Positions 46,572 through 54,863 of a stretch of 64,000 nucleotides of DNA are shown in pieces. A model generated the notes under the pieces. It made no database searches and was not told where the DNA came from. It saw nothing but the letters and a program-made list of their open reading frames with translations. Numbering within the stretch: position 1 is the first letter of the stretch; the number at the start of each line of letters is the position of its first letter. The translations under genes were made by a program, and so were the position numbers. This stretch comes from CALVUJ01 sp045119835 (GTDB lineage Bacteria > Bacillota_I > Bacilli_A > RFN20 > DUOF01), in contig JBGVED010000027.1 of the NCBI GenBank assembly GCA_045119835.1, forward strand, positions 62,001-126,000. Reading direction: 5' to 3'.

Positions 46572-46784
46572 TTATCTATCAAAAGTAGTTTGCTTATTAG
46601 CAGACCACTTAGTTAAAAGTTTATCTAATTTTTCTGTCTTAATATAAATCCAAAACAAACTTTTGCTATTTGGATTTAACGCTGCTAACTCATATTCCAC
46701 ATCATTATCATACAGATATTTGCGAAGGGGGAGAGAGTAGCAACAATAAAGTTTTATATTTTCTTTGTTACTTGCATTCTTCAT
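46572..46784 (-). CDS. Small conserved protein near terminase
   Basis: A 70-residue protein, MKNASNKENIKLYCCYSLPLRKYLYDNDVEYELAALNPNSKSLFWIYIK. The YCCYSxPLRxFL and ALNPNS...WxYIK pattern is one I recall from small proteins near phage terminase genes. It is a compact alpha/beta fold without known activity. It ends in TAG. Confidence 0.6.
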   Translation of the reverse strand: MKNASNKENIKLYCCYSLPLRKYLYDNDVEYELAALNPNSKSLFWIYIKTEKLDKLLTKWSANKQTTFDR

Positions 46785-46825
46785 ATATATTTATTTAATC
46801 TCCATGTTTTATAACTTTATTTGTT

Positions 46826-48040
46826 TTAATTTAATTTCAATGTATATTCACAAGTTTTTCCCTTGTCTTGTTCAAACATCAATAACTTAGCAGAAGCGTT
46901 TGATGTCTTTCTTAGAGTCAAGGAATAATCATCTACGCCAATAATAGACCCAATATTTATAACCTCTTGGTTTACACCAACTTCTTCAACTTTATTATGA
47001 TGTAAATGACCAGCTAATAAATATCGAATGTGTATGCCATAAATAGAAGAGAATTCTTTAATGGCATTTCCCATATTTTTGACCTCGCCGTGTATTCCTA
47101 ATATTGGATTACCTGCGAGTTCCGCATAAATATAACCAGTGGGATTTTCAATATATTCAAAGTTTGGATTATCTTTTAATCTTGTTTTAATAAACTCAGA
47201 CACAACTTTGCCCATATTATCTTCAGTAAAAGTACCTTTCGGCTGTCCTAATTGACGAAGTTCTGTATGATTACCATTTGTAGATTGATATTTTACTTGC
47301 ACATATTTGGTTAGTTCGTTAAGCCAATTGCTAATAAAATCAGCATACTTAATAGTTCCATCTACAACGCCATATCTTAACTTCATTAACTGCGAAACCC
47401 TAAGAACGCCATCGCTAAAATCACCCATAGAAAAAACATTTAATGTATCAATATTTTCTCTCTGAATAATTTTAATTGTTTGATTGAACAAATCCCACAT
47501 TCTTTTTTCAAAAATTTCAGGACTATAAGCGTTTAGAATATCTCCAAATAATCCTTTTAATTCAAATTCTGCGCCATAATGTTCGTCGCCAAAGACTAAT
47601 GCATAAGCACGAGGATTATGGGTTGAACAGATATGTTGAGGAATATCTAAAGGATGAAGGGTGGATATTGCATTACAAATTTTCTCTGTAATCAATTCGT
47701 CTCTTGCTTCTTCTCTAAGCCAACGAGAATATTCTATTTTTTCAGTTTGAATTTGAGCTTTTATCTTTTCTAATTCTCGCTTTTCGACCTGTAATTTTTT
47801 ATAATATGTATCTTCTCTATCTCCGAACACACCAGCTTCATAAAAATCTCTTGCGTATTTCACAGCTTTGCGAAATGCCGACTCATCTCTATATAATTCT
47901 TCATCTTCTCCAAATAACTCTCTATTAACAAATAGCGTTATTTCTTTCCAATTTTTATATTTGCCAGATTGAACCAATCCGTCCATTCGCCAAATATATT
48001 GATGATAATTTTCATTTTCTAATTTTTTAAATTCATCCAT
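46826..48040 (-). CDS. Metallophosphoesterase
   Basis: A 404-residue protein with an N-terminal helical region (NENYHQYIWRMDGLVQSGKYKNWKEIT...) and a calcineurin-like phosphoesterase domain. Metal-site motifs are FGDEHYG (DxH), SMGDFSDG (GD), STNGNHTE (GNH), GIHGE and AGHLHHN (GHxH), in the normal order for SbcD/Mre11-like nucleases and phosphatases. It may process DNA ends before packaging, but the substrate is not shown by sequence. An upstream TTG at 48061 overlaps the GGAGG site, so ATG 48040 is used. Confidence 0.8.
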   Translation of the reverse strand: MDEFKKLENENYHQYIWRMDGLVQSGKYKNWKEITLFVNRELFGEDEELYRDESAFRKAVKYARDFYEAGVFGDREDTYYKKLQVEKRELEKIKAQIQTEKIEYSRWLREEARDELITEKICNAISTLHPLDIPQHICSTHNPRAYALVFGDEHYGAEFELKGLFGDILNAYSPEIFEKRMWDLFNQTIKIIQRENIDTLNVFSMGDFSDGVLRVSQLMKLRYGVVDGTIKYADFISNWLNELTKYVQVKYQSTNGNHTELRQLGQPKGTFTEDNMGKVVSEFIKTRLKDNPNFEYIENPTGYIYAELAGNPILGIHGEVKNMGNAIKEFSSIYGIHIRYLLAGHLHHNKVEEVGVNQEVINIGSIIGVDDYSLTLRKTSNASAKLLMFEQDKGKTCEYTLKLN

Positions 48041-48086
48041 ACTTAATTTATTAACCTCCAAACTTTACAATAAATATTAAAGATGA

Positions 48087-48159
48087 TTATACTATCAAGA
48101 TTCGAACTCAGATTATCAACGTAAGAAGTTGATATCCTAACCGATTAAACGATAGTGTC
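48087..48159 (-). tRNA. tRNA-like gene, anticodon CTT (Lys)
   Basis: A 73-nt cloverleaf candidate. It has U8, A14, a GG pair in the D loop (AATCGGTTA), a 5-bp anticodon stem TCAAC/GTTGA with loop TTCTTAC (anticodon CTT), and a T loop TTCGAAT. All invariant positions fit. The acceptor and T stems are weak: GACACTA with TAGTATA has two mismatches. A shifted pairing, ACTATCG with TGATAGT, would be perfect over seven pairs but leaves the arms too short. No CCA is encoded. It is a functional degenerate tRNA, a decaying one or a tRNA mimic. Confidence 0.5.
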
Positions 48160-48250
48160 ATACCCATTTTTCTTATCCTTAAACTTTATTAGTCACCTAT
48201 CCTAAAAGGATAGGCAACCAACAAGTAGAAAGGTGTTAGAAAAATGAATG

Positions 48251-48317
48251 AAAAGAAAATTGCAGTCGTCCTTGTTTTGTAGACAACTGCAAAGATATAT
48301 AAACGGTGTTGCCACCG
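48251..48317 (-). terminator. Double terminator after HU-like gene
   Basis: Two stems lie in order on the minus strand. CGGTG-GCAA-CACCG (48304-48317) has a GNRA-type loop and is followed by TTTATATAT. TTGCAGTTGTC/GACGACTGCAA (48260-48292, one mismatch) is followed by TTTTCTTTT. Together they should end the RNA polymerase/HU transcript before the tRNA-like gene and late genes. A further CCTATCC/GGATAGG hairpin lies at 48196-48214. Confidence 0.8.
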
Positions 48318-48331
48318 ATTATACCAAATTA

Positions 48332-48640
48332 TTAATTATTTAACTTCTCACAGTAAGAGCGAGTAATATTGAACTTTGGCTTAATCTTGCTTTCTACAAG
48401 CTGAACTTCGCCAGTCAAATTATTTTTCTTAGTTTTTTCAGAAACATAAATTCCCTCCAAACTAATTCCTTCAAACAATCTAATAGAAATATCACCATTA
48501 GCTTCAACAGAAGAAAGGATGTTAAAAATAAAGTTTTCTAAAGAATTATAAACATCTCTTACATCATTTATATTCTTATTAGTTTCTTTTGCAATATTTC
48601 TTATAAGATTTTCTTTTGTTATTTTAATTTTTTCTTTCAT
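48332..48640 (-). CDS. HU/IHF-like DNA-binding protein
   Basis: A 102-residue protein with the HU-type layout: helical KITKENLIRNIAKETNKNINDVRDVYNSLENFIFNIL, then strands DISIRLFEGISLEGIYVSEK. The usual RNP arm tip is replaced by KNNLTGEV...ESKIKPKFNI. It probably bends or compacts phage DNA or aids packaging. ATG 48640 has GAGGTGC upstream; a TTG further out is unlikely. Confidence 0.7.
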   Translation of the reverse strand: MKEKIKITKENLIRNIAKETNKNINDVRDVYNSLENFIFNILSSVEANGDISIRLFEGISLEGIYVSEKTKKNNLTGEVQLVESKIKPKFNITRSYCEKLNN

Positions 48641-48694
48641 ATATTTGCACCTCAAGTTTTTCAATTGAAAAATTTATATTTATATTACAAACAT

Positions 48695-48859
48695 CTTTGA
48701 GATTCACCGTAGTTTTTTAATTAGTAAATTCTGCCCAGTAATCTCAAAGAATAATTGTTTAATTTTAGGGTGGTTTCCCCTTATGGCGATAAATCAAAAA
48801 TTATAAATCGCCTTATTTTAAGGTTATATCAAAAATCATTAAATTTTATATATAACCTT
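48695..48859 (-). promoter_or_regulatory. Hairpin cluster between RNA polymerase and HU genes
   Basis: Three stems lie within 165 bases: AAGGTTATAT/ATATAACCTT (48820-48859, 10 bp), GGCGAT/ATCGCC (48785-48812) and CTTTGAGATT/AATCTCAAAG (48695-48749, perfect 10 bp with a 35-base loop). The palindrome TTTTTCAATTGAAAAA lies just outside, near the HU ribosome site. The first looks like a terminator; the rest may be attenuation or RNA-processing elements. Confidence 0.6.
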
Positions 48860-48876
48860 ATTTTTTGGTTATTTGA

Positions 48877-51783
48877 CTAATTATTTTGTTGTGCTAACAA
48901 AGAGCGTTTTTTACGCATCAGTTCTTTTTGATAATTGTTTCTGTATTCCTTTTGACATTCATCACATCTACGTGCCTTAGTGTCTTTTACATTCACTTCA
49001 AACCATTTGCCACAATCAACACATTGAATAGTTTTAAGTTTTGATTTAATATGTCTTTCAATATTATCAAAAATACATTTACCATAACAAAACCAAAGAG
49101 CACTTTTATGTTTGCTTGGCTTAACATGATATAAGAATTTAACTAATATATCCGAAATCTCTAAATCACTATAACCAAACTGTGAAAGTTCAAAACGAAT
49201 TTCTTTCGCAATCGTTTGACAATACAACTCTTGTCTTATAGCAGACTTGCTTAACAATTCAACATTTGTAGTATCAGCACATTCCATATTTATTTTAAAA
49301 TGATATTTTTGATTAAGTTCGCAATATTTGACAATCATTGGGTCTGATAATTCTTTATTGATTTTTCCGTTTTTATTAAAAACAACTTTACATTCAATAT
49401 CGGGATTACTTACCATAACCTTATAATCAATCGGCTTTAATCCAATACTACGACAATTTATTCTTGGATTTTGGATTTTTGAATCAAGTTTATTTACAAA
49501 ACTACGATTAATCACTTCTACTTGTTTTTCTTCTTTATCTTTTGCATAAACAAAGAAGTGCGGAAGCTTCTTATTTGTAAACTCTTTAATTTCGCTACTG
49601 ATATGTTTAGGAAATTCTGGTTTATACAATGTTTTAGCGTAATCTATAACAAAGTTGTTTTGACAACATAATCTTTTTACGCAATTTATTGCGTGTTGTT
49701 TTTCTTCTATACTCCCATTAATAAAAACATCGTTATTCCAAATCTTAGAGATATTGTTGCTATATATTCCTATATTACCACCTGTAAACGCTGCATTTAA
49801 TCCTGCATATATATTTTGATTATTTAATTCTATTGGTTTTGCTTTAGCCATATTATAATATAATGGCACAATATCAAATTTTTTTATATTCCTTTCTGCA
49901 ACATCAATAATAGTTGTATCAGCAACAACCAAACTCTTGTCGCCGTCTACATCGAACTGTAAAATTTTACTAATAATATCCTTACAACTCGTATAAATTG
50001 CATCAGTAGTAAACCACTCTCTAATCAATTTTTTTCTATCTAACATACCATTCCAAGCTACATTTTTACGAATAGCGTGTTCAAGAAACAAGTGGGGGCT
50101 ACGTAAACAATCAAGTTTCTCATCTTTTCTAAATAACCAACAAAAAACTTCATCTGATTCAAGTAGACCGTTAGGAGACTCAATACCTAAAAACCAATAT
50201 TCACAAGCAGCATATAAGTCTGGTAATAAAAATGTATACTTACCCTTTATTGCCAAGCTTCCAGCCTTAAATCGCTTAACCATACTATCCTTAATCTCTC
50301 TTAAAGAACTCTTTGCATATTCATCGTTCATTAAGTCAGGATATAAATCAATTGCTTTTTGAAAATATGTCATATTAGTATTATAAGGTGTAACACCAAA
50401 AGCTGATTTCATCGCAGATGCAGAAGAACAAAGATTATTTAATTTGTTATTTGAAATCTGTGCAATATTATCGATTTCTTCCTCATTAATATCAACCAAT
50501 GTTTGTAACATTTGATAATTGATACTGGCATCTTTTATTCTATCTTCTTCGGGGTTGGTAAAACCAGCGGCGCAATTGTATTTTTTATAATACTCTTTAT
50601 ATTGCTCCCAAGAATCATAATATTTCCACATTTTAAATTGACTTTTTGTAAAAATTAATTGAATGTCATCTTCAATTATATCCCATTCTTTTCCATATAT
50701 ATCCTTGATTTTTGAAGAACAATTATGAACATTTATAAACTTTTGAAAATCAAATACACCCAGAAGTCCTTTAATCCATGGAAGCCTCACCATTTGATTT
50801 TTTTGAGCCACCCCAAAAGCGTTCGGTAATAACATTCCAGCACCATCGGTATGAGGAATAGGGACATAATCAGACGTTCTTGTAATAGAATAGTCTGTGT
50901 CGTCAATCAAATCGTATGTACCATATACATTCGTTTCAAAATCATCAATTACAATAGTTTGGTCAATATTGAATTCTGACCACATATCTGTTGCTGAATT
51001 AGTTAAAGCCATATAAGCTAAATGTTTGTTGGGATTATTACCACCTTTAGCGTTAATAGAGTCAATTGTTAATCCACACATAATGGTTTTTTCGTATTTT
51101 TTCCAAATAGATTCTTTTATAAAAACAGCCTTTTTGGTTCTAATTTGTCCAGCCGAAGAAGTAAAATAAATATATTTTTCACCTTTATAAGTAAATCCAT
51201 AATAAATTAACTCTTTGATAATATCAAAATAATAAATTTGAACAACCATAAAGTCCTCGGTTAATTCATCTTGTTTGGCACCAAGCATTCTTGTCAAAGC
51301 AGAATCAAATACTGAAATAATTTTGTTATCTCCAAATGGTTCTTTGGCGTATTTAAATACATATTCTTTATTGCCAGATGGATTAAGATTTCTTAACTCT
51401 CTAATATGATGTGCACCATTAGTAGCTATATTAGCTTCTACTTTGTTTGACAGAATGTTTAGTAAATTATTTTTAGTCTCCTTAATCTTTTGATTTTTTA
51501 ATTTAATCAATTCTACTACTTTACAATATTCATCGCCAAGCGCTGCTAAAATATCACTATTATCAAATGATTCAAAATCAAATTCATAATTTAAGATTTT
51601 TATCAAATTATCTTGATGAACCCCGTATTCTAATAACTGACTTGCAATATCACTTTCTTTTTTCTTTAATTTATTTCTTTCAATCCTTAATTTATGATTC
51701 TTCCAATGTAGCATAGCTTCACGATTACTATAAAAATCGCCAGTATCTACACTTAGAATCTGTATTTGTTTATCTAATGGCAT
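48877..51783 (-). CDS. YonO-like two-barrel single-subunit RNA polymerase
   Basis: A 968-residue protein with the catalytic signature DVDGD (residues 611-615, in QFDVDGDKSLVV) of two-barrel RNA polymerases, which include YonO of SP-beta, crAss-like phage enzymes and eukaryotic RdRPs. Three aspartates chelate the catalytic Mg. Also family-like are KGKYTFLLPDLYAACEYWFLG, DCLRSPHLFLEHAIRKN and PLYYNMAKAKPIELN. A C-terminal zinc ribbon is seen (CVDCGKWFEVN...RRCDECQKEY). It likely transcribes phage DNA, probably the late block. Databases may label such proteins RNA-dependent RNA polymerase. Promoters it might use are not known. Confidence 0.85.
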   Translation of the reverse strand: MPLDKQIQILSVDTGDFYSNREAMLHWKNHKLRIERNKLKKKESDIASQLLEYGVHQDNLIKILNYEFDFESFDNSDILAALGDEYCKVVELIKLKNQKIKETKNNLLNILSNKVEANIATNGAHHIRELRNLNPSGNKEYVFKYAKEPFGDNKIISVFDSALTRMLGAKQDELTEDFMVVQIYYFDIIKELIYYGFTYKGEKYIYFTSSAGQIRTKKAVFIKESIWKKYEKTIMCGLTIDSINAKGGNNPNKHLAYMALTNSATDMWSEFNIDQTIVIDDFETNVYGTYDLIDDTDYSITRTSDYVPIPHTDGAGMLLPNAFGVAQKNQMVRLPWIKGLLGVFDFQKFINVHNCSSKIKDIYGKEWDIIEDDIQLIFTKSQFKMWKYYDSWEQYKEYYKKYNCAAGFTNPEEDRIKDASINYQMLQTLVDINEEEIDNIAQISNNKLNNLCSSASAMKSAFGVTPYNTNMTYFQKAIDLYPDLMNDEYAKSSLREIKDSMVKRFKAGSLAIKGKYTFLLPDLYAACEYWFLGIESPNGLLESDEVFCWLFRKDEKLDCLRSPHLFLEHAIRKNVAWNGMLDRKKLIREWFTTDAIYTSCKDIISKILQFDVDGDKSLVVADTTIIDVAERNIKKFDIVPLYYNMAKAKPIELNNQNIYAGLNAAFTGGNIGIYSNNISKIWNNDVFINGSIEEKQHAINCVKRLCCQNNFVIDYAKTLYKPEFPKHISSEIKEFTNKKLPHFFVYAKDKEEKQVEVINRSFVNKLDSKIQNPRINCRSIGLKPIDYKVMVSNPDIECKVVFNKNGKINKELSDPMIVKYCELNQKYHFKINMECADTTNVELLSKSAIRQELYCQTIAKEIRFELSQFGYSDLEISDILVKFLYHVKPSKHKSALWFCYGKCIFDNIERHIKSKLKTIQCVDCGKWFEVNVKDTKARRCDECQKEYRNNYQKELMRKKRSLLAQQNN

Positions 51784-51825
51784 AATATTATATAACCTCT
51801 TTATAACTTTATTAATTAAGATATA

Positions 51826-52092
51826 TTAATCCCAATATCCTTCTTCGTCGAGCATTTTAAAAAACTCGGCACAAAAATCAGCAAAATTATCTCCGCCTTC
51901 TATGTCTTCAATATTTGTTTTCCAAACTCTATCATCGGGTGGGGGACAAAAATCACTTTCTTCTAAACAAAAATCATCATCTGTCCATACATTATTTTCC
52001 CACATATAATCTTCATCGGTAAACATAGGACATCTATACATAGAACATTTATCAAAATCAATTAGGGTTTTTAGTTGTTTGGGTTGTCTCAC
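51826..52092 (-). CDS. Small acidic cysteine-containing protein
   Basis: An 88-residue, strongly acidic protein (FTDEDYMWENNVWTDDDFCLEESDFCPPPDDRVW...). It has five cysteines in CSMYRCP, DFC, DFCPPPDD and DFCAEF. The start overlaps the stop of the 298-residue gene (ATGA type), so it is co-translated with it. No family was recognised; binding to a nucleic-acid-binding partner such as the RNA polymerase or the regulator is possible but not shown. Confidence 0.55.
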   Translation of the reverse strand: MRQPKQLKTLIDFDKCSMYRCPMFTDEDYMWENNVWTDDDFCLEESDFCPPPDDRVWKTNIEDIEGGDNFADFCAEFFKMLDEEGYWD

Positions 52093-52985
52093 ACTGTTTC
52101 TCCTTTCTGTGTTATTTTTCTTTTTCGTTTATCAATTTTATATTTTTGACAATGTTGTTTGATATTTTCAGCTTTGAGTTCAATTTCTATTCTACCGTAG
52201 TCATCACCTGTATCTAACAAATATTTATCTTCACGCTTATAAGTATTAGCAAATATAGTAGGTAATGTTCTAAATTCGCCTTCCTCATTTTTTATCCTAT
52301 AAGCTCTATCAGTTACAATTAATTTTAATTCATTCTCTAAAATGTCAATTACCTTAGATAAGGTTTGTTTATGTATTCCAATTTCTTCGGCAATAGCGGT
52401 AATGTTGGAATCATAAGCATCTGGTAGTCTTTGTTGTCTTAACTTAATATTTTCTAAAGTTCTTTCCTCGGGCTTTAATTCATTAGGTCGTCGGCGTATT
52501 TTATATCTAAAGTATGAAAATACAAGAAGCAACAATACATTAGAAATAGAATTACCTTGTAAGTTTTTATAAGCCATTATCTTTTTTAATTCATCTAAAT
52601 ATACAATGGCATATCCCTTGGAACATTCCTCGTAGTAATATTCTGTATTAAATTGACATTTCATATAAGAACTCCTATTAGGTTCTGTTAAATATGTTAA
52701 ATAGCCCCTACTGCAAAAATCTTCGATGACACTTAAAAATTTATCATTAGTTTTATCTATTCTTTGATTTGGCTTCATACCATTCCATTCAACCATATCA
52801 GAAACGGTAAACCCAATTGTATCATTTAATCCACAATGTATTCTCAAATACGAAAATGCACCAATCCTTTTTGTGTCTAATTCTTTATCCAAAATAATAG
52901 ATAAAGGTATGTATATGTATTTTGATTCTAAACCCTCTAATAAGGTTTTAGTATATTCATATTTATTATTACTATTAATGTCCAA
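52089..52985 (-). CDS. Winged-helix regulator or replication initiator
   Basis: A 298-residue protein. It has two winged-helix-like sections: residues ~40-110 (SYLRIHCGLNDTIGFTVSDMVEWNGMKPNQRIDKTNDKFLSVIEDFCSRGYLTYL) and ~185-235 (SNITAIAEEIGIHKQTLSKVIDILENELKLI). The first resembles RepA/DnaD-like N-terminal modules. A basic tail ends the protein (KIDKRKRKITQKGETV). TTG 52985 is the start, with GGTGAT upstream. It is the first gene of the minus-strand block, beside repeats that may be its binding sites. Regulator and initiator roles cannot be separated by sequence alone. Confidence 0.65.
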   Translation of the reverse strand: MDINSNNKYEYTKTLLEGLESKYIYIPLSIILDKELDTKRIGAFSYLRIHCGLNDTIGFTVSDMVEWNGMKPNQRIDKTNDKFLSVIEDFCSRGYLTYLTEPNRSSYMKCQFNTEYYYEECSKGYAIVYLDELKKIMAYKNLQGNSISNVLLLLVFSYFRYKIRRRPNELKPEERTLENIKLRQQRLPDAYDSNITAIAEEIGIHKQTLSKVIDILENELKLIVTDRAYRIKNEEGEFRTLPTIFANTYKREDKYLLDTGDDYGRIEIELKAENIKQHCQKYKIDKRKRKITQKGETV

Positions 52986-53030
52986 TTAATATCACCACAC
53001 AATCTATATCAAAATTATTAAATTCATTGA

Positions 53031-53103
53031 AAGTCATTTTGGGGTAGATTTCTTACCCCATTTTGACTTTATGCAGGGCATTTTGGGGTAGATTTTGTAC
53101 CCT
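53031..53103. promoter_or_regulatory. Direct repeat and dyad before the winged-helix gene
   Basis: CATTTTGGGGTAGATTT occurs twice, at 53035-53051 and 53079-53095, spaced 44 bp (four helical turns). The first copy lies in a two-step dyad: AAAGTCA/TGACTTT outside and GGGGTA/TACCCC inside. It is 45-120 bp from the start of the winged-helix gene, where an autoregulated operator would lie. Confidence 0.6.
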
Positions 53104-53176
53104 TTTTTCGAACTCTATCCTATAAGTATATAAAATAATATAAGAATACTAGTAAGCTACGCTCACTTGCTACGCT

Positions 53177-53245
53177 ATACTTGGATTATTTAGAACATCT
53201 TATTAAACTATCGTTTAAATTAATAAGGATTATTCGGTCAAGTAT
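53177..53245. promoter_or_regulatory. Extended nested dyad in divergent region
   Basis: Three nested inverted repeats share a centre near 53211: ATACTTG/CAAGTAT (outer), CTTATTAA/TTAATAAG (middle) and TTAAAC/GTTTAA around TATC (inner). GGATTATT occurs as a direct repeat inside. Two GCTACGCT copies lie just outside at 53156-53163 and 53169-53176. This could be a cruciform, origin element or operator. Confidence 0.55.
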
Positions 53246-53403
53246 TTGAATATAATATATTAATTATATAACTTTAATAATTAGTATTCGTATATAAACT
53301 ATTTCCACATATATTATACACCTATTTTTTTTATTTGTCAAGACTTTTAGAAAAATTTTTTAAAAAAATTATTATTTTTTATCTTGGCTTATATATGTTC
53401 CAT

Positions 53404-53462
53404 ATACCAACTTATACCAACTTATACTTTACCAACTTAATTCGATTTATCGATACATGTAT
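53404..53462. repeat. Iteron-like repeats with adjacent palindromes
   Basis: ATACCAACTT occurs twice in perfect tandem (53404-53423), and a third, shorter match TACCAACTTA lies at 53430-53439. Directly after are the palindromes TCGAT-TT-ATCGA and ATACATGTAT. Tandem 10-bp units match the helical repeat and resemble initiator-binding iterons, close to the putative initiator gene. Confidence 0.5.
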
Positions 53463-54319
53463 ATTTTGTTCTTTTATTTTACGGACAATAAGATATATTT
53501 TAATATAAATTGCCTTATAATCAAGCATTTTATTAGTATTTTGATTTAATTGCGATATTTTTTTTACGATAATACGTTGGCATTTTTATATTTTGAGACA
53601 CTTAAAGAGCCTTATTTTAAAGTGGTTTAAGATTGGTCTTGAAAATGATTTATGTGCTATAAGTACTTAATATTTTTGAAATTGATTGTTTTTAACGCAT
53701 GTTTTGGTTTGTTAAAAGTACTTTATTTTTAAGTTGTTTCCCAAAATAAAATTAAAAATTTACCGTGAAATTTCCGTAAAACTTAAGACATTTTAGTGGT
53801 TGGTTTTTTATGGCGATATAAGAAGAAGAGTATTAGATGTATTGAGCGTTACATTGAATAAAAAGGTCAAGTATTTTGCGAAAGTGTTTGGTGTGGTTTA
53901 AGAGGGGGTGTTTAAATTTTAATGAGAATATAAAGAATATTGAGAGATAATTGATAGAAAAATGGTGACAAATGATAAAAAATTAATCAAAAATTGATAG
54001 ATAATTGATAGATTAAATAACATTATTTTTAGGTTGTTTAGTAGGGAAAAGATAGGGGAGTGAGGGGTGACTGAATGCGAACGGTGATTTTTGTGTCAAG
54101 GAATAGATATACCCCCTGTGAGGGTTTGCCTCAAAAAGAAAAAATAAAAAAATGTAAAATACGCCCGTATGCTTCAATGTAAAATTAGTTTATTTTTTAA
54201 CATTCAATTATTAATATTTTTTAGACGGCTTTTATTAGATATATATTATATATATAATATTATGTTATTTTTTACGTCCATTCTTCGTCCATTGTTCGTC
54301 GCGATGTTTTTTTCTTCCT
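53463..54319. other. Non-coding stretch of the divergent region
   Basis: About 860 bases with no gene-length frame on either strand and very low GC. AATTGATAG occurs three times (53949-53957, 53992-54000, 54003-54011). A less AT-rich patch at about 54040-54140 (including GGGGAGTGAGGGGTGA and CCCCCTGTGAGGG) stands out but gives no clear fold. CGTCCATT occurs in a short tandem arrangement near 54277-54305. Otherwise I see nothing. Confidence 0.5.
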
Positions 54320-54340
54320 TAATAGTAATCATTACTATTA
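54320..54340. promoter_or_regulatory. Perfect 10-bp palindrome upstream of early promoter
   Basis: TAATAGTAAT-C-ATTACTATTA is a perfect inverted repeat with a one-base centre, ending 59 bp before the -35 box of the first early promoter. It has the shape of an operator for a dimeric regulator. Confidence 0.55.
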
Positions 54341-54399
54341 TTATATAAAAAACGCAGATCTCCTTAAAAAACTCCTAAAATCTCCCTTTATCAAATCGC

Positions 54400-54428
54400 T
54401 TGACAAGTAGTTTTGTATGTGCTATAAT
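54400..54428 (+). promoter_or_regulatory. Consensus early promoter P1
   Basis: TTGACA (54400-54405), 17-bp spacer, TATAAT (54423-54428). Both boxes match the host vegetative sigma consensus exactly. The transcript would begin near 54435 with a GATAGT...ACTATC hairpin before the first early gene. Confidence 0.9.
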
Positions 54429-54484
54429 AGAAGCAGATAGTTTATATATACTATCAGAAAGAAGAAGAGGTATAAAAAAGAATT

Positions 54485-54832
54485 ATGAAAAAATTTAACA
54501 ATTTAATCGCATTAAATCACAAGGTCTGCGTTTATGTTCCTTCAACTCAGGGAGTCAGCACAGAGGCAGATAACAGCAAGCACATTGAGGCGACGGCAGA
54601 ATTATTAAGTAATTGCTTCGGAGGAGCAACAAGTACAGAAGCAGTCGGTTATTGGGTAAGCGATGAAGAAGGTTTAGTTAAGGAGCATCCAGTTTTAGTT
54701 TATGCATACGCTAAAGAAGAAGACTTTATCAAATATATTGATTTAGTTTTAGATTACTGCAACGAATTAAAAAAAGCACTACAACAGGAAGCAATTAGTT
54801 TAGAAGTTGATAATAAACTATATTTTATTTAA
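54485..54832 (+). CDS. Early protein of unknown role, first of block
   Basis: A 115-residue protein, MKKFNNLIALNHKVCVYVPSTQGVSTEADNSKHIEATAELLSNCFGGATSTEAVGYWVSDEEG.... I recall similar proteins in Bacillota mobile elements and phages (blocks YVPST, LSNxFGGAT, GYWVS, QEAISLEVN-YxI), with no known function. It is the first gene after promoter P1, with AGAGG upstream. It looks cytoplasmic and compact. Confidence 0.65.
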   Translation: MKKFNNLIALNHKVCVYVPSTQGVSTEADNSKHIEATAELLSNCFGGATSTEAVGYWVSDEEGLVKEHPVLVYAYAKEEDFIKYIDLVLDYCNELKKALQQEAISLEVDNKLYFI

Positions 54833-54863
54833 TTAATAAAGTTATAAGATGGAGAAGTTTAAG

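Noticed and set aside
48087..48159. Amber suppressor tRNA that would read the terL TAG
   Set aside because: The anticodon loop TTCTTAC places CTT at 34-36, not CTA.
52986..54484. CRISPR array or hidden genes in the divergent region
   Set aside because: The repeats are short and not evenly spaced with unique spacers, and no frame above about 50 codons has a ribosome site.
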